Below are positions 1 to 11,842 of a stretch of DNA of 64,000 nt, in pieces. Each line of letters begins with the position of its first letter. Position 1 is the stretch's first letter. Source of the stretch: Archilochus colubris (Eukaryota; Chordata; Aves; Apodiformes; Trochilidae); contig CM041084.1 of the NCBI GenBank assembly GCA_023079485.1, positions 19,062,609-19,126,608 of the forward strand. Reading direction: 5' to 3'. The translations under genes were made by a program, and so were the position numbers. The notes beneath the pieces were generated by a model that saw only the letters and a program-made list of their open reading frames with translations, was not told the origin of the DNA and did no database searches.

Positions 1-3000
1 GGAGTGTGATTTTCTTGTTTTTATAGATTCATTCCTTTAGCATTTGTTAACACGTTGAGGTGAAGACATTGCAACACTTTACTTGGTATCACGATGAATT
101 GTAAAGTTATGGCTCAACTAATGCTTTAAAAATTGTTTTCCAATTGCATGTGAGGAATGAAAGGTGGTCTTTAAGCGAAAGTATTATGAACTGTAACCTG
201 AAAATTCTGAATTCAATATGTGACTTTGCTATCAGTCCTCTGTAGGATGTAGAGCAACTTCGTAAGTCTCTCCAAGACTGATCAGCTGCCTAGTGTAGTG
301 CCACAGCCCTGTGACACCAACAGGAGAAGATAAGATAAAACATTAAGTAATGCAGCCTTGTCTTTAAAGTTCACCCCACTATATAACATTAAGCCCTCCA
401 TAAGATCCCCATTTAGATTTCCATGTGTTTTTCACATTAGTCCTTTGAGCTACTACGAAGTCCACAAATCGTGTGGTTAACAAAATCAGTTAAATGTATT
501 CCTTTACAGCAAATTCCTGACAACTGGATGAGCAGACACTGTATATAATTTTATATCTGGCTTAGAAAACCAAAGACTAAACTGGCAGAAGTCAGACTTC
601 AATATAAGTAAGTCTCCATACACAGTTATTATGGTTTAGTTAAACTATTTTACCATCATGCCTCTCTAACCTAATGTGGTATAGAATTCCAAATATGATG
701 CAAATATTCCTGTTGTGCAAATTTCCTTTTGTGCTACAGGCAGAAAATGACATTTGATGTCTAGGGGATACATTCCAGTGCCTCTACTTGGGAAAACCCC
801 TGTGATTATTTGAATGATGTTCTAAAAGATTGGATTGGTGTTCTTTACATATCCTGTGATGCTAGCTGCAATAAGATCATGGTAAAACTGGGATGCAGTG
901 GAGATGAAAGAATCTCTGGAAAAGACAAATATCTTGCTCTAAGAAACATTTAAGTAAAAACCCAAGTACCATGAAAAAGCCCAGTAAATAACCCAATTTA
1001 TTAATGCTACCAATATAAATGTCCTAACAATAAAGGTAGCTAATCTGGTAATCTATTTTTTGCCCATAAAGGATGAGTTCAGCACTTTTAATTTGCATTT
1101 GCTTTAAATACCATGCATGCAGCCCACTGGCCAATGCATGGAATATGTAGAACATGTTTCTTCCTGGTTTTATGCACATGGAAGATGGCAATATTTATAT
1201 CAGAGGCTGTTGCTTTTCCAAGCTTATGTTGTTGGCTTTGAAAGGCTTTCTTCCAAAAAGATACCTGCCAGCAGGCACTGATGTAGTATCATACTTAAAC
1301 ACCAGCAAGTCTGTATCTGCTTCCCTCAAATCACAAGATTTCCTGAGAAGAAAGAACTTGAATTACACTGCAGATATCATTTCACATTTCTTACATAAAC
1401 ATTCTATGGTAGATCCCAGACATTTTCCTCAGTGTAATCCCTTCCTATTCTGAGTGCTACAGATAACTTGCAGAAAGCAGCGAGCAGCATTTAGCAAATT
1501 GCTTGGTGTCTGAGGTTCGACTTTGATCATGCTTTGATCATACTGAAAAATACGAGAGATCTCTAATATGTCTTTAAGATCTAACTCTAACTAGTGCATA
1601 GACCAGCCTGCTGAGAAATGATAGAGGAAATGACAGCTTGGAAATGGTCAGGGAGAAACAGAATAAAATGTGGAGATGCATCAGCATTTCTTTGCTCCTA
1701 ATATATAGTTTGAAATAAAATATATGGGAAGATTTGCTGCCTTATATGAGTTATATTTTATTTGTTCTCTTTGGAATTTCCCCCCTACCTAAATATAAGA
1801 AAAAAATCTGATAAACTCTGTTTACAACACTCTTTCTGGTTTATTTGATAATCAAGATGGCTAATTGTTTTTCTTGAACCTACCTTTCTTCCTATTCTTA
1901 AATCATTAATGCATTTCTAACCATAATTACCTGTTTTGCTTATCTCTGTGTTTTGATACTTTTCTGTATGTCTTATATTTTTTATCATTACTGAAATAAT
2001 TTCACAGCTACTCCTTTATAAGAAATTTTTTATGCAAGTACAATGCAGATAAAGTAAACAACAAGTTGTCTGCAAGGAAATCCTCTCTTGCCTAAGACTG
2101 TATGAGCCCTGCAATTTAAGAGAACATTAGCAGTTTTGATTAAGTGGAACATAGACAAGTAAATATATATTTACATAATCCAGAACCTAATCTCAACAGG
2201 TTATTTGCAGTAATGGTAAAAACCTTCAGTACTCCCTTCTTCATGAGAGAAGAATGGAAGAATTGGTCTGAATCTTGGTCTCACAGGTTTCTGGACAGAA
2301 ATGGAAACAGAACACCTTAGCTAAGACACCCTGAAGAGCGTTAGTGTAAGGAAACTTTGGCTACCTACAGGTAAGATGCCCACTCTTGGTATGTCATTAA
2401 GACTTTTCTTCTGTAGCTGATAGAACTAGGGTCCTCTATATTGTAACATCCTATTTTGGGTACTTCTTTTAGGATGACATCAATGATTTTCTCTTGCCTA
2501 ATGTTTGCTGCTGGCTATGAGAAAGGCCCAAAAGAAGAGCCTGTGGATATCTGGCTAAACACAAGATGAGATGAAGTCTCTGCAAGGTCATTTCCTGTGG
2601 CTAGGCCAAGATTTGATGATAAAAAAAGCCACGTCCTGTGGATCTTACCCCCACAAGGGCCACTTTAAAACACTTTTAAACCACCATGAAGATTAGGTTT
2701 AGCATTCTTTAATTTTATATGTTTTATATTAAAATTGAGTGGATTCAACTACTTTGTAGTGACTTCTTAAGATGAGTTAGCTACTTTGGACCTTGTGGTC
2801 ATAATAACTTTTGTTATATCAAAAATATTAATTTTCCATAAAGTCTGGTGTGTCTATTTTGAAATAGGTCTCATTTTTTTTATCATTTAGAATCTTAAGA
2901 TATTAGAAGGTAATATGGTAGATAACTACTATCAGGCATGAACATGATGCAGATGGATTTCAGGGTACACATGAGAAACAGGACTGAATCATCTCCATAA

Positions 3001-3105
3001 TTTGCCAAGAATTCTTATGGTACCAAGTGTTCAGACTGGAATTTTTAAGGGAAATTAAGAAAACAGATGACTAATGGGAGCTAGTTTCCAGGCATGAAAA
3101 ACTTT

Positions 3106-3153
3106 AAAAAAAAAAGAAAAAAAAAAGAAAAAAAGAAGAAAGAAAAAGAAGAG
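3106..3153. repeat. A-rich / poly-purine simple repeat
   Basis: About 48 bases made almost wholly of A with scattered G. It has no flanking element that would mark it as a retrocopy tail. Confidence 0.85.
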
Positions 3154-4913
3154 CATCCTTGTTATGTATTGTTATACATACCAAGAGCATATTGTTATGT
3201 AAGGTATATAGGTGTATAAAAGTACCCTTTTTTCAAAACTTGGGTCTGTATTTTGGTAGTTTCCTACAGAGTTTCCTAATCTTTCAGGCTCAAATTAAGC
3301 TCTGTAGAGAATGAACATTAATCCTGTACATCAGCATTGCTCATATATAGACCATCTTTGAAAAAGTTCCCCATGAAGTATAGGTAGCAGGACATTTCCT
3401 AGCACTACATCTGCTGGTATGGACTTGTACAAAAATAAATAAAAAAGCTTTCCCCACAGGCAGATGTATTTTTTTCAATGGCTTAACTTTTTTTTAACAG
3501 TATTTTCAGTACATCTTGATGAATGAGAAGTGTAGCAGCTTCTCTGACACAGTTGAAGACACATGCATTTTTCCATCGAGTTACAAAGCTGAAGGATTGA
3601 GAGGGACTCAGAGCAATCAAATCATCACAATATGATGTCTAAAAAGGTAAAATAAAACATCTGGATGTGCTGGCTGAAGAGTAATCATCAGGAAAATACT
3701 GCATTACTGTATAGCCACAGACTATTGCTCACAATTTTTATGAAAAATTAGGCTTTTAGACTGTTTAGTCAGCTCTATTGTAAGAAAAAAATTTAAAAAC
3801 CCAACAGAATCTGATATTAATATAAAAAAATACACCTGTAGTGTTGGACATATCTTAAAACTTAAAAAATGCTTGCTATTTTAAATAGAACTAAGATTTA
3901 ATAAAAATGTGATGGCAGGTCAGTAGCGTTTTAAAAAGGTCTAGGAATGTATGTGTTGGGTATCTATGATGTGTCTATGAAAAAAAGACAGAAGAAAAAG
4001 AAAAAAGTAAATCTGAAATGCATGTTAAAACATGCCATATAAGATTGTGTGTGAATTACAGCACCAACTGACAAGTGATTTTCTCATATGATTAAAAGGT
4101 CAAAGTTTGGCCTGAACTCACCATTTAATTTACATTTAGCTGCTGCTTTACAATTGGTTTCAAAAGTTCCAGGCAGAGGTGAGATGCAAAATTTCTATAG
4201 AATCCTTTTGTTGGACTTAACTAGATATTGACTTCTATCGTCCAAGGACACTTCAAGCTATAGACCATCATTGATCCAATACACCTTTGGGTTTCCATTA
4301 TAAAAGGTTCTCTTTCATTAGAGATTTAAAAGATCTTGTGTGAGAAAATAAAGACCCTGTATTCATGACCTGAAATAATCTACTCTTTATGAAAGGCTGG
4401 CAAATCACACAGAATCAAAGAACGTGCATGCAGCTGCAGAGGTTTTATCTGAGCCTAATCTAGGGGTCACTGGAAAATTCAATGCATAATTGAAGATTCA
4501 TCAAAAAGAACTTCTCAGATTAAAAGCTACGTTTATTGTGTGAATGAGAAATCCTGGTGTGTTGCTTGGCTTCTGTATTGTTTGAAGTCAGTTTCTTTTT
4601 TTCCAAATTTCAAGAATAAAAGAAACTACTCAAGGAATATGAATAATCACACTGTGTGCTGCTTTGCCCTTCTGAAATGCAGCACCTTTATGTGTGGAAA
4701 TGGACTTTATGTACTTAAGATAAGTGATGCCACATACCCTACCACCTCACTCTTCAAAGTATGTCACAGCCATCTCATAGTTGCTCTAGTATTCATGATT
4801 TGTTTGCTTTCACAGGGTTTTCCTTGTCAGTTCTTGCGCAAAGAGAAGGCAAGTGAAAAGATAATCCCAAATCCAAAGAAACCTGGAACAAACCCACCTT
4901 TTGAATTATTATT

Positions 4914-4928
4914 TTATATATATATATA
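4914..4928. repeat. TA dinucleotide microsatellite
   Basis: A short alternating T-A run. It is likely length-variable and has no other feature. Confidence 0.7.
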
Positions 4929-5479
4929 ACAGCATGCTACTCTGAACTGTTCATGAGATATTCAAGGTGCAGAGCTGTCGGATGCCAGGCCAGCCACCTG
5001 CCATGGAGTGATGGCTCACAGACAGTGAAGTCCTGAGTGATTCTCCTTGTCTATTGATGTTTAAAAGCACTGAAGCACTTCTCACAAAAAAACTAAAAAG
5101 CACTTTGATTTCAAGAAGAGAAGACTAAGAGAAACAAAGGTCCCGGAACATTTCCACAGATAAGAAGAATACCTAAAAGTACCACCCTGAGTTTATAGAT
5201 GATCTTATTCTATGGGACTACTTAGGTGTCAAGCCATGTCAAACAACACTGCTAATAAATGGACAATTCAATGTCTACTACTGTATGTGACCAGCTATGC
5301 TGTAGTAAGTGACAGCAAAATGACAGAGGAGTGACTAGTGAGGAAGGGGATGACAACTGTGTCCTGTGGAGTGAGCAGATCTCTAACTTGAGGGATGGAG
5401 AAAAAAATGGCTGAATATTACTGAAAAACAAATTATGGGAAAACAAACAAAAATGCTAAGTGGTATCTGACCACACTGT

Positions 5480-6110
5480 TTTTTCAAAACTTCCTCAGGG
5501 CCCTGAAAGACCACTATGCTTCAGCTCTCCTGACCCACCAGATTCTCTGCCCATGGGGTTGGGGTCTTCATGTAAACTCAAACCCAAGCCTAAGCTATGC
5601 TACAGATCAACTGGTTGTCAGCTCCAAATTTTATTTTGTCTCCTGGACCAGCCTTGAATCTATGCTGAGGGTAGCTTGTCTCTAGTCTTGTCCCTGGACA
5701 CATATCCTTGGATGGACCTTGGACCTGTGCTTTAGCCTTATCTCTAGCCCTATCTCTTTTTGCTTCTCACTGGACTCCCTCTATGGACCTAGTTTATCAC
5801 CTCATCTTCTCTGAAACTGCTGACAGAAGCTGCTTTCTTCTGTCCTTGGCTGAGCTGTGCTGCTGGCTGCTGTTACTCACCTGCTCCATCACTGCCCCCA
5901 GCCTTGCCTTGCCAGACGGGCTTCCTGCCTTGCCCCTGGGCTTGCCTCATCACAGTAGAATCTACTGATGCTCACTAGGCTGGGGCTGAGCCTGGCTGCT
6001 TCCCCTCAGCTTCTGGACTCACCCTGCACCCTACCCATGCCTGCTGCCATGCTTGCTGCTACCCTGCCCCTGGGGGAAGTTCAGTTCTACCTGCCTGGAG
6101 GAAAGGCAAT
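5480..6110. other. Unassigned GC- and pyrimidine-rich island
   Basis: In an otherwise AT-rich intron this stretch is markedly richer in C and T on the plus strand, with many repeats of short words such as CTTGCC, CCTGG and GCTGCT. Two adjacent plus-strand open frames (5708-5968 and 5968-6219) exist only because of this composition. Their translations are Leu/Pro/Ala-rich and match no family I know. There is no clear splice context on either strand. A decayed LTR or other old interspersed repeat is the most likely explanation, since bird LTRs can have this composition, but I cannot find paired ends or a target duplication. Confidence 0.4.
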
Positions 6111-6908
6111 CATAGCCAATAATATTCCCCTTGATATCAGTGGAAATATAATTTATTTCAGTTTTCTTAGCAAACCATTCTCTGCTTTGACAGACCATCC
6201 TGAAGCCCAAAGAAATTAACCTAAATCTTTTCTTTCTGCTCAGCAGACTCCATGAGCAGACACAGCCCCAGCCCTATGCAAACTAACAGCAAAATTCTCA
6301 TCATCTTCAAAGGGAGAAGGAACAAACCTCAGGTCTCAGTCCTTGAACCCACAAATAAGATAACAAAAGCAGTCCCCTGCAGAGCGTCATTTAACAGAAG
6401 GCTTTATCAGTAAGACAAGGTGATATTAACTTGCACAGGGAGTGTGCATGGAGAAATACAGAATCTCTGCTAGTATAGAGACATTTTAAATGAATATGTT
6501 TATGAACAAAAGGACACGTAAGAAATCATTAGTATGAATGAGTTTATAACACAATATTACTATCTAGAACTCATATCTGTTCACATAACACAGTTAAATA
6601 AAACTGCATTATTATAATTCAGTTATAATTACATTAATACCACTAAGAATTTATTTACTATGCCATATTTGTAAGATAATTAAGCCTGTTGTTTTACTAA
6701 AGAGTTGTAAAAATATAAATGTTTAATTTACTAAGTAGTTATGATGCTCATTTGCCCTGCTGCTCTTCAACATAGATGTGAAAGACTGAACTCCTTCGAG
6801 AGTCTGGTAACAGCTATTCCTACAACCCGATTTCAATTAGTGAAGTTCAGTGGAGTATAATTTGACAAACTACTGACATTATTTACAGAAAAAGAAATCC
6901 TTTCTTAC

Positions 6909-6947
6909 CTCCATTGTCTTTTAGGTGCAGTGCTATCTTGGTGTCAT
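6909..6947 (-). CDS. PLXDC2: PLXDC2 exon H (39 nt microexon): juxtamembrane segment
   Basis: The minus-strand acceptor is TTTCCTTTTTAG and the donor is GTAAGA. Two bases complete an Asp codon from exon G, 12 whole codons follow, and one base of a Gly/Ala-type codon (G) ends it. The joined translation is D-DTKIALHLKDNG, which I recognise as the segment just outside the transmembrane helix of PLXDC2. The exon is phase 1-1 and exactly 13 codons long, so its inclusion or omission would not shift the frame. The next exon, which should carry a short acidic segment and the transmembrane helix, is not in the 6.9 kb to the left. Confidence 0.94.
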
Positions 6948-8302
6948 CTAAAAAGGAAATTCAAAGTTAGTTGTAGGAAAATACATTTTTCTAGGTCATG
7001 AGTCATTTTAGGAGTGACTTTCTAATGTCAAAGACATTTCACAAGTAGAAAATTATATGGTACTTAACGAGAGTTACATTGTGATGTTCTTATACTGAGT
7101 AATACTTTACATCCTTACTACTAAAAAAAAACTTGTGAGAGTATTACAATCTAAAGGAGGATTCAAAATACTGGTAAATAAGGATTTGTCTCATAACACT
7201 TAAAATAATTCATTGATATTACGTGTCCATCATATTAAGGACTATATGAAGCAACTATAAATAAAACAAAGACTTTGTTCCTCTTCTCCAAATAACGTAA
7301 AGGTCTGCCAGATTTAAATCCTATTTTTTCCATATTTGTCATCTTGTTGTGGGCCTTAATGAGCAAAATATCAAGGAATAATTCTGCTATGCAGCACAAA
7401 TCCTGCACCAACGGTTTCTAAACTTCTGCTGCAAACAAACCCAGCCTTTCTTAGCAGCAGATCCCCACCTTGAAATGCCTTCACTTCAAATTTCCTGTCA
7501 CAAGCCACTTGAAAAATCTGCTCTTACCTGGTACTTTTTCTTGTGTTAACATCCAATTCCAAGAGAAAATTACACAAACACACATACACACATCTTTTCA
7601 TAGATACTAAGATGCTATTTGATTAACCTGGGTTAGCTATTCTACCCATCTGGCTTTTACATGAAGCAGGAAAGCAGGGTATCTCAACCACAGAAAAGCA
7701 AGATTTAAGCAGCCAGTAGAACAAGGGTGAGCATAAATGCACCATCTCTTACCCAGTCAATTAATTTCAGGAGCCTACAGAAACTATTTCAAAACAATGA
7801 GCATTACATGGAAAGAAGAGTGTCAACTGTTCGAACAATAAGCAGGAAAATTTTAAAGAGATTTTTCATTTGGGTTATCCAATTTTCAGCTGGCTAAACA
7901 GAATACCCAAAGGGATTCAAAATTTATTATTTCTGTTACAGGAGTTTCTACACTAACTTTATCAGAGACCTCTCTGTCTACTGTTTCAACAGGTTTTGGA
8001 ATATGGCCTGATGCTTAAAGGAACACAGACAATCTATTGTAACCACAAGTTCTCCAAAAGTCTGGCTGGATTATCTGTTCACTCCCAGCACTGTCCTCTA
8101 CTCCAGCACTCATCCCCTTTGCACATTACTGTTGGGAGAGCAAGTTGCAATTTAAAAGCAGTAGCAGATGTCACCTTGACTGCTGTTCCCTATTCCTTCC
8201 ACTGCCCCAAAGAGAAATGGTCAACACAAACACATATGTAAAGAAAATAAATTTATTTCAGACTTGTATGCAGTACAATATAATGCAGTGTCTATACTTC
8301 AC
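6948..8302 (-). other. PLXDC2 intron between exons G and H
   Basis: About 1.36 kb of AT-rich intron. A short CA-type patch (ACACAAACACACATACACACA) lies near 7571-7592. An 81-codon plus-strand open frame at 7996-8241 has no recognisable content. I see no repeat element or conserved block. Confidence 0.75.
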
Positions 8303-8456
8303 CTTCTGTGGGCAGGCTCGTTGGCAGCTGGGAAGTGGTGGATGCTCTGGTGGTTGTTAAAACTCTGAACTTTGTGGTGGTTGGCAGAAGGGTGGTGGTG
8401 GAGTAGGAAGGTGTTTCAGTTGTGTCTATAGTCTTGTCACAAATCTTATCTTTTGA
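8303..8456 (-). CDS. PLXDC2: PLXDC2 exon G (154 nt): end of PSI domain and Thr/Ser-rich stalk
   Basis: The minus-strand acceptor is TTGTTGTTTCTCAACAG and the donor is GTGAAG. The exon starts in phase 0, has 51 whole codons and ends with one base of an Asp codon. SKDKICDKT gives the eighth PSI cysteine. The rest is low-complexity stalk, with runs such as YSTTTLLPTTT, FRVLTTTRASTTS and QLPTSLPTE. About 18 of 51 residues are Thr, which suggests dense mucin-type O-glycosylation of an extended spacer between the PSI domain and the membrane (inference). On the plus strand the ACC/ACA Thr codons read as GGT-rich simple sequence, so repeat masking could wrongly hide this exon. FRVLTTTR and TSLPTE are the parts I recognise best from other vertebrate PLXDC2 proteins. 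Confidence 0.95.
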
Positions 8457-8600
8457 CTGTTGAGAAACAACAAAAACAAAGACGAGAAAATTAATTCTCA
8501 GTGGAGACTTGTCACTGAATGAAGAATTTAAGCATGGAGAGGCTGTCAGGATAAAAAGAATGGAAATGGAAACACTAAATCAAGGAATTTCAAGAGCATC

Positions 8601-8630
8601 TTTTTTTTCTTTTTCTTTTTTTTTTTTTTT
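8601..8630. repeat. Poly-T tract
   Basis: Thirty bases of T interrupted by two C residues. It is read as A-rich on the gene strand. Confidence 0.85.
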
Positions 8631-10492
8631 CTCTGAAGTACTCTACAAAGCATTAAGCAACATACATTTTTCTCATTTAGCTGCAGAACTTACAACACTA
8701 AATTTCTAATGACAAGGCTTCAAAGTCATCCCTGAATGTCAAACATGTTATTTCCCCATTCAGATTTTAACATCTAAGACTATCATTCAAATTTTCACTC
8801 TTCAGTTGTGGATGCTCAGTGCCATTGGACTGAGTGCCATAAAAAATGTTAAAAAAAGATGTGTGAGAATTAAGTCATAGTAGTATGATAACATGCAGTT
8901 ATCACAAAAAGAATATTTATATATGTGTAAAATGTGGAAATATATTCAGCCTGTAGAATGTTTATGTACAGCACTATAGAGCAATTCACTACTCAATGTG
9001 CGTTCACTGTATAATATGTACTACACAATAGTAAAATTCCACATACCAGGAGTGTATGTAGCAATTATTAATTAAAAATATTAAAAACCCTAATCTATAA
9101 AATATACTAATAATAGGCATTACTGTATTGTATTATATTTTACAAGCACACAATAAATTATATTCACCATCATAAAAGATCTTATATTTTTAGGGATAGA
9201 AATTTTTATATGAATCTCAAGTCTGTTCTTTTAAATCTCTGGACACTTTTAAATTTGTGAATGTATAATGAATATTTTACTTTAGGATTATACAGTTTTG
9301 CAGAAAGATACATCCAATTAACTAGTAGCAAATATGGGAGCTGCCTGTAACTCCCACTGTCCCCATTAATTTTAATGAGAAGTGGAATACCACACAGCCT
9401 GTTCATTTTATCAAGATCTGGCTGTCAAAACCCACTGGGTGTTGTCTTTCTTTTAATATGTATGGGTAATTTATTGTCCTTTGTTTTACAAGAAACAATA
9501 AATTATATGAAAAAAACACATCAGCATAACTATTCTTTAAATTTCTTCATGTTTTAGCTTTAAAACTGCTGTTAATTTCACAGATGCAATTGAAAATTTA
9601 GCTCAAAATCTATATTACAAAGAAGGAAACATTACTATGAGGATTCTAATTATTCATCCTCTTGAATGAATGGGTACAAAATTAACCCCTGTGTGCTCAT
9701 TATTGCTCCTTCATTGAACTCCATAAGTCAGCTCAGGCATCATTCTGAAAAATGCTAAGCTGTTGCTTGTACTTCAGAGAGCCTGAAAGCTGAACTTTGA
9801 GCACCTATCTCTGGTCAATAATCTGTTCAAATCAAACTATTAGTTCCTCAAATACACTTAGTGTATCAATAATTTACCCTCAGATCATGTACTAAGCTTT
9901 GGAGCACTAGTTGTACTGAAATAAGACTCAAGAAGAATGGTGATGCTACTGTCATGCAGACAGTAGGTTTGGCTAACTTCATCTAAAGATACAACTAGAC
10001 CTATTTTACTATAATCTGGATTGAAGAAATACAAAGATTTTGCACTATATACTTCCACTAATTTATTTAATGATCTTGAAAAAGCTGTCCTCCAAAGACA
10101 AAAGAGCTCAAAAAAATTCCATTCTTAAATCATCAGTTTATAAACTGCAAAACTGAAGCTTCAAGCCCACATAACAAGGCAGTATGTAGGACACCATTAT
10201 TTTGCAATTACAGTTGCAGAAAAAAATATTCTTCCATCAGACTGGATTTATATGATTACTTCTCCTGTTTCTACTGAGAATAAAACAGAATGTCCTTTTC
10301 TAACTAGGCACTTGGGGCTACATTTTGTCCTCAGTTTCACCTGACATTACACTTCAGAAGGGCTATGTTGCTGAAATGTATGACAGAATGTAACCCGTTT
10401 AGCCAAAATGAAAAAGTAACTGCTTTTTTATTGTCACCAGGAGATTAAAAGTGTCATAAATTAAATTATTCCTATGACCACACTCCCTAAGT

Positions 10493-10568
10493 GGAAAAAA
10501 AAAAAGGAAAAACCAAACCAAAACACCAAAACTCATACCAAAAAAGAACCCTCAAACAAAAAAATCCT
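10493..10568. repeat. A/C-rich low-complexity sequence
   Basis: A-runs separated by short C or G interruptions (AAACCAAACC-like). It is simple sequence with no element boundaries. Confidence 0.6.
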
Positions 10569-10822
10569 TTTAAAAAGAGGACACAAGGAAAGAGCCATCA
10601 GTAACATATTTACATATGTGTCTTGAAAATGAACTGCTCTGGCCCAGGAGTACGAGTACCTCTTTTAGAGGAGTGAAATTCCTCAGGCTATTTCCACTGA
10701 ATGATAAACATAGCACATATTTGGCCTTGAAACCATACATGTTAATAAGAAGAATTTAATAAAAAGCATCATAAGAATATAAATGGCCTCTGATAGTCTG
10801 AGGATGTAAGCTATTCACATAC

Positions 10823-10883
10823 CTCTTCAGGGCAGCCACTGTCTACCCAGTCTTGCCGGTGACGGTCAAATCCACTGGAGCAT
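10823..10883 (-). CDS. PLXDC2: PLXDC2 exon F (61 nt): PSI domain, second part
   Basis: The minus-strand acceptor is ...CATTACTTAAAG and the donor is GTATGT. One base completes the Arg codon begun in exon E, then 20 whole codons end in phase 0. The translation, CSSGFDRHRQDWVDSGC followed by PEE, supplies the sixth and seventh cysteines of the PSI domain and matches PLXDC2 closely. The exon is too short and its flanks too full of stop codons for a standard ORF search to reveal it. Identification rests on the splice sites, the phase match and the family motif. The intron before it (about 16.2 kb, from exon E) is the longest complete intron in the window. Confidence 0.97.
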
Positions 10884-11821
10884 CTTTAAGTAATGACATA
10901 GATAGAAGTTGTCCAGACGGAAATAGGAGGAAAACAAGAACAAGAAAAGAAGGGAGAAGAAGAGAATGACAGAATAAGTAAATGATATGATTCACCTTAA
11001 AATCTATATGATTTATGTGGTATTACTTTTATTGAAGAGGCTGTTGCTCACAATAGGAGCCAATCAGTGAATTCATTTCAGTGAATGAGTTATTATTTAA
11101 GTGATTATTTTTATTTATTTGCTGTTGCTTTAATTTTTAAATAGGGGGGGGGTGTCCCTTCCACAGGATAATTATTCTTACGACTCTACTGAGCCATAAC
11201 ATTTTTAAGTGTCATGTCAGCCATATGGATGTAAATCAGTTTAATTATTTCTGTCCAGACTTCTTAGCCATGAAAATTTAATTCCAAAAAGGATGTAGTG
11301 ATCCAGTTCCTGCTTTTATCAGGCAAGGTGATCTGAGACACCAAGATACACATATAATAACATGATCAGGGTTCACAGTTTAGATAACATCTCCTCTGAA
11401 CAGACTTCATGACAATTCAGCAATACTACGGTGCTGATTCTACCTCGTCACTAGCTACTAGCAACTCAAGTTGCATGCATATTTCTTAGTGGAATTAGGT
11501 GAGGTTAATAACCTGTTTGCAATATCCTTTCTCATTTGCAATATCTAGCAAAGAAATTTTAAAGCAAGTTTTATGACTTTAATACAAAGATTCCCCTGGC
11601 AATCCCCACCTCACAAGTGCTAGCAGTGTTGATACAGTAACTTAGGGTTTCCTAGACAACAAAAATATCATTAGAAACAGAAAACATTATTAAGATTGCA
11701 AGCAAATAATTAAACCATGATGTCTGAATTTGAATAAGATTCTCCCTAGTTGGTTTGTTTATTTTCTTTATGAATTATGTAGATTATTTTGTTATGAGAC
11801 AGGCTGGTGTCATTTGACATC

Positions 11822-11842
11822 CATAGTACATAGTACATAGTA
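11822..11842. repeat. 7-bp tandem repeat, three copies (CATAGTA)
   Basis: Three exact adjacent copies of CATAGTA. This is a minor microsatellite seed. Confidence 0.85.

Larger units (their letters stand above)
1..6908 (-). other. PLXDC2 intron downstream of exon H (partial)
   Basis: AT-rich intron sequence continuing past the left edge of the window. I find no transmembrane exon and no splice-bounded coding block. Notable contents are an A-rich tract at 3106-3153, a TA dinucleotide run at about 4914-4928 and an unassigned GC/pyrimidine-rich island at about 5480-6110 (listed separately). Open frames at 1154-1453 and 4540-4929 on the plus strand have no recognisable protein family content and look like chance. 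Confidence 0.75.
8457..10822 (-). other. PLXDC2 intron between exons F and G
   Basis: About 2.4 kb of AT-rich intron. It holds a T-rich tract at 8601-8630 and an A/C-rich low-complexity patch at about 10493-10568. Short open frames here are chance. Nothing else is recognised. Confidence 0.75.

Noticed and set aside
4540..4929. 129-codon plus-strand open frame
   Set aside because: No recognisable domain, no promoter or splice context, and a length compatible with chance in 64 kb.
11144..11152. Nine-G run on the plus strand, about 260 nt upstream of exon F
   Set aside because: It is a single run, so it does not form a G-quadruplex motif, and it has no supporting context.
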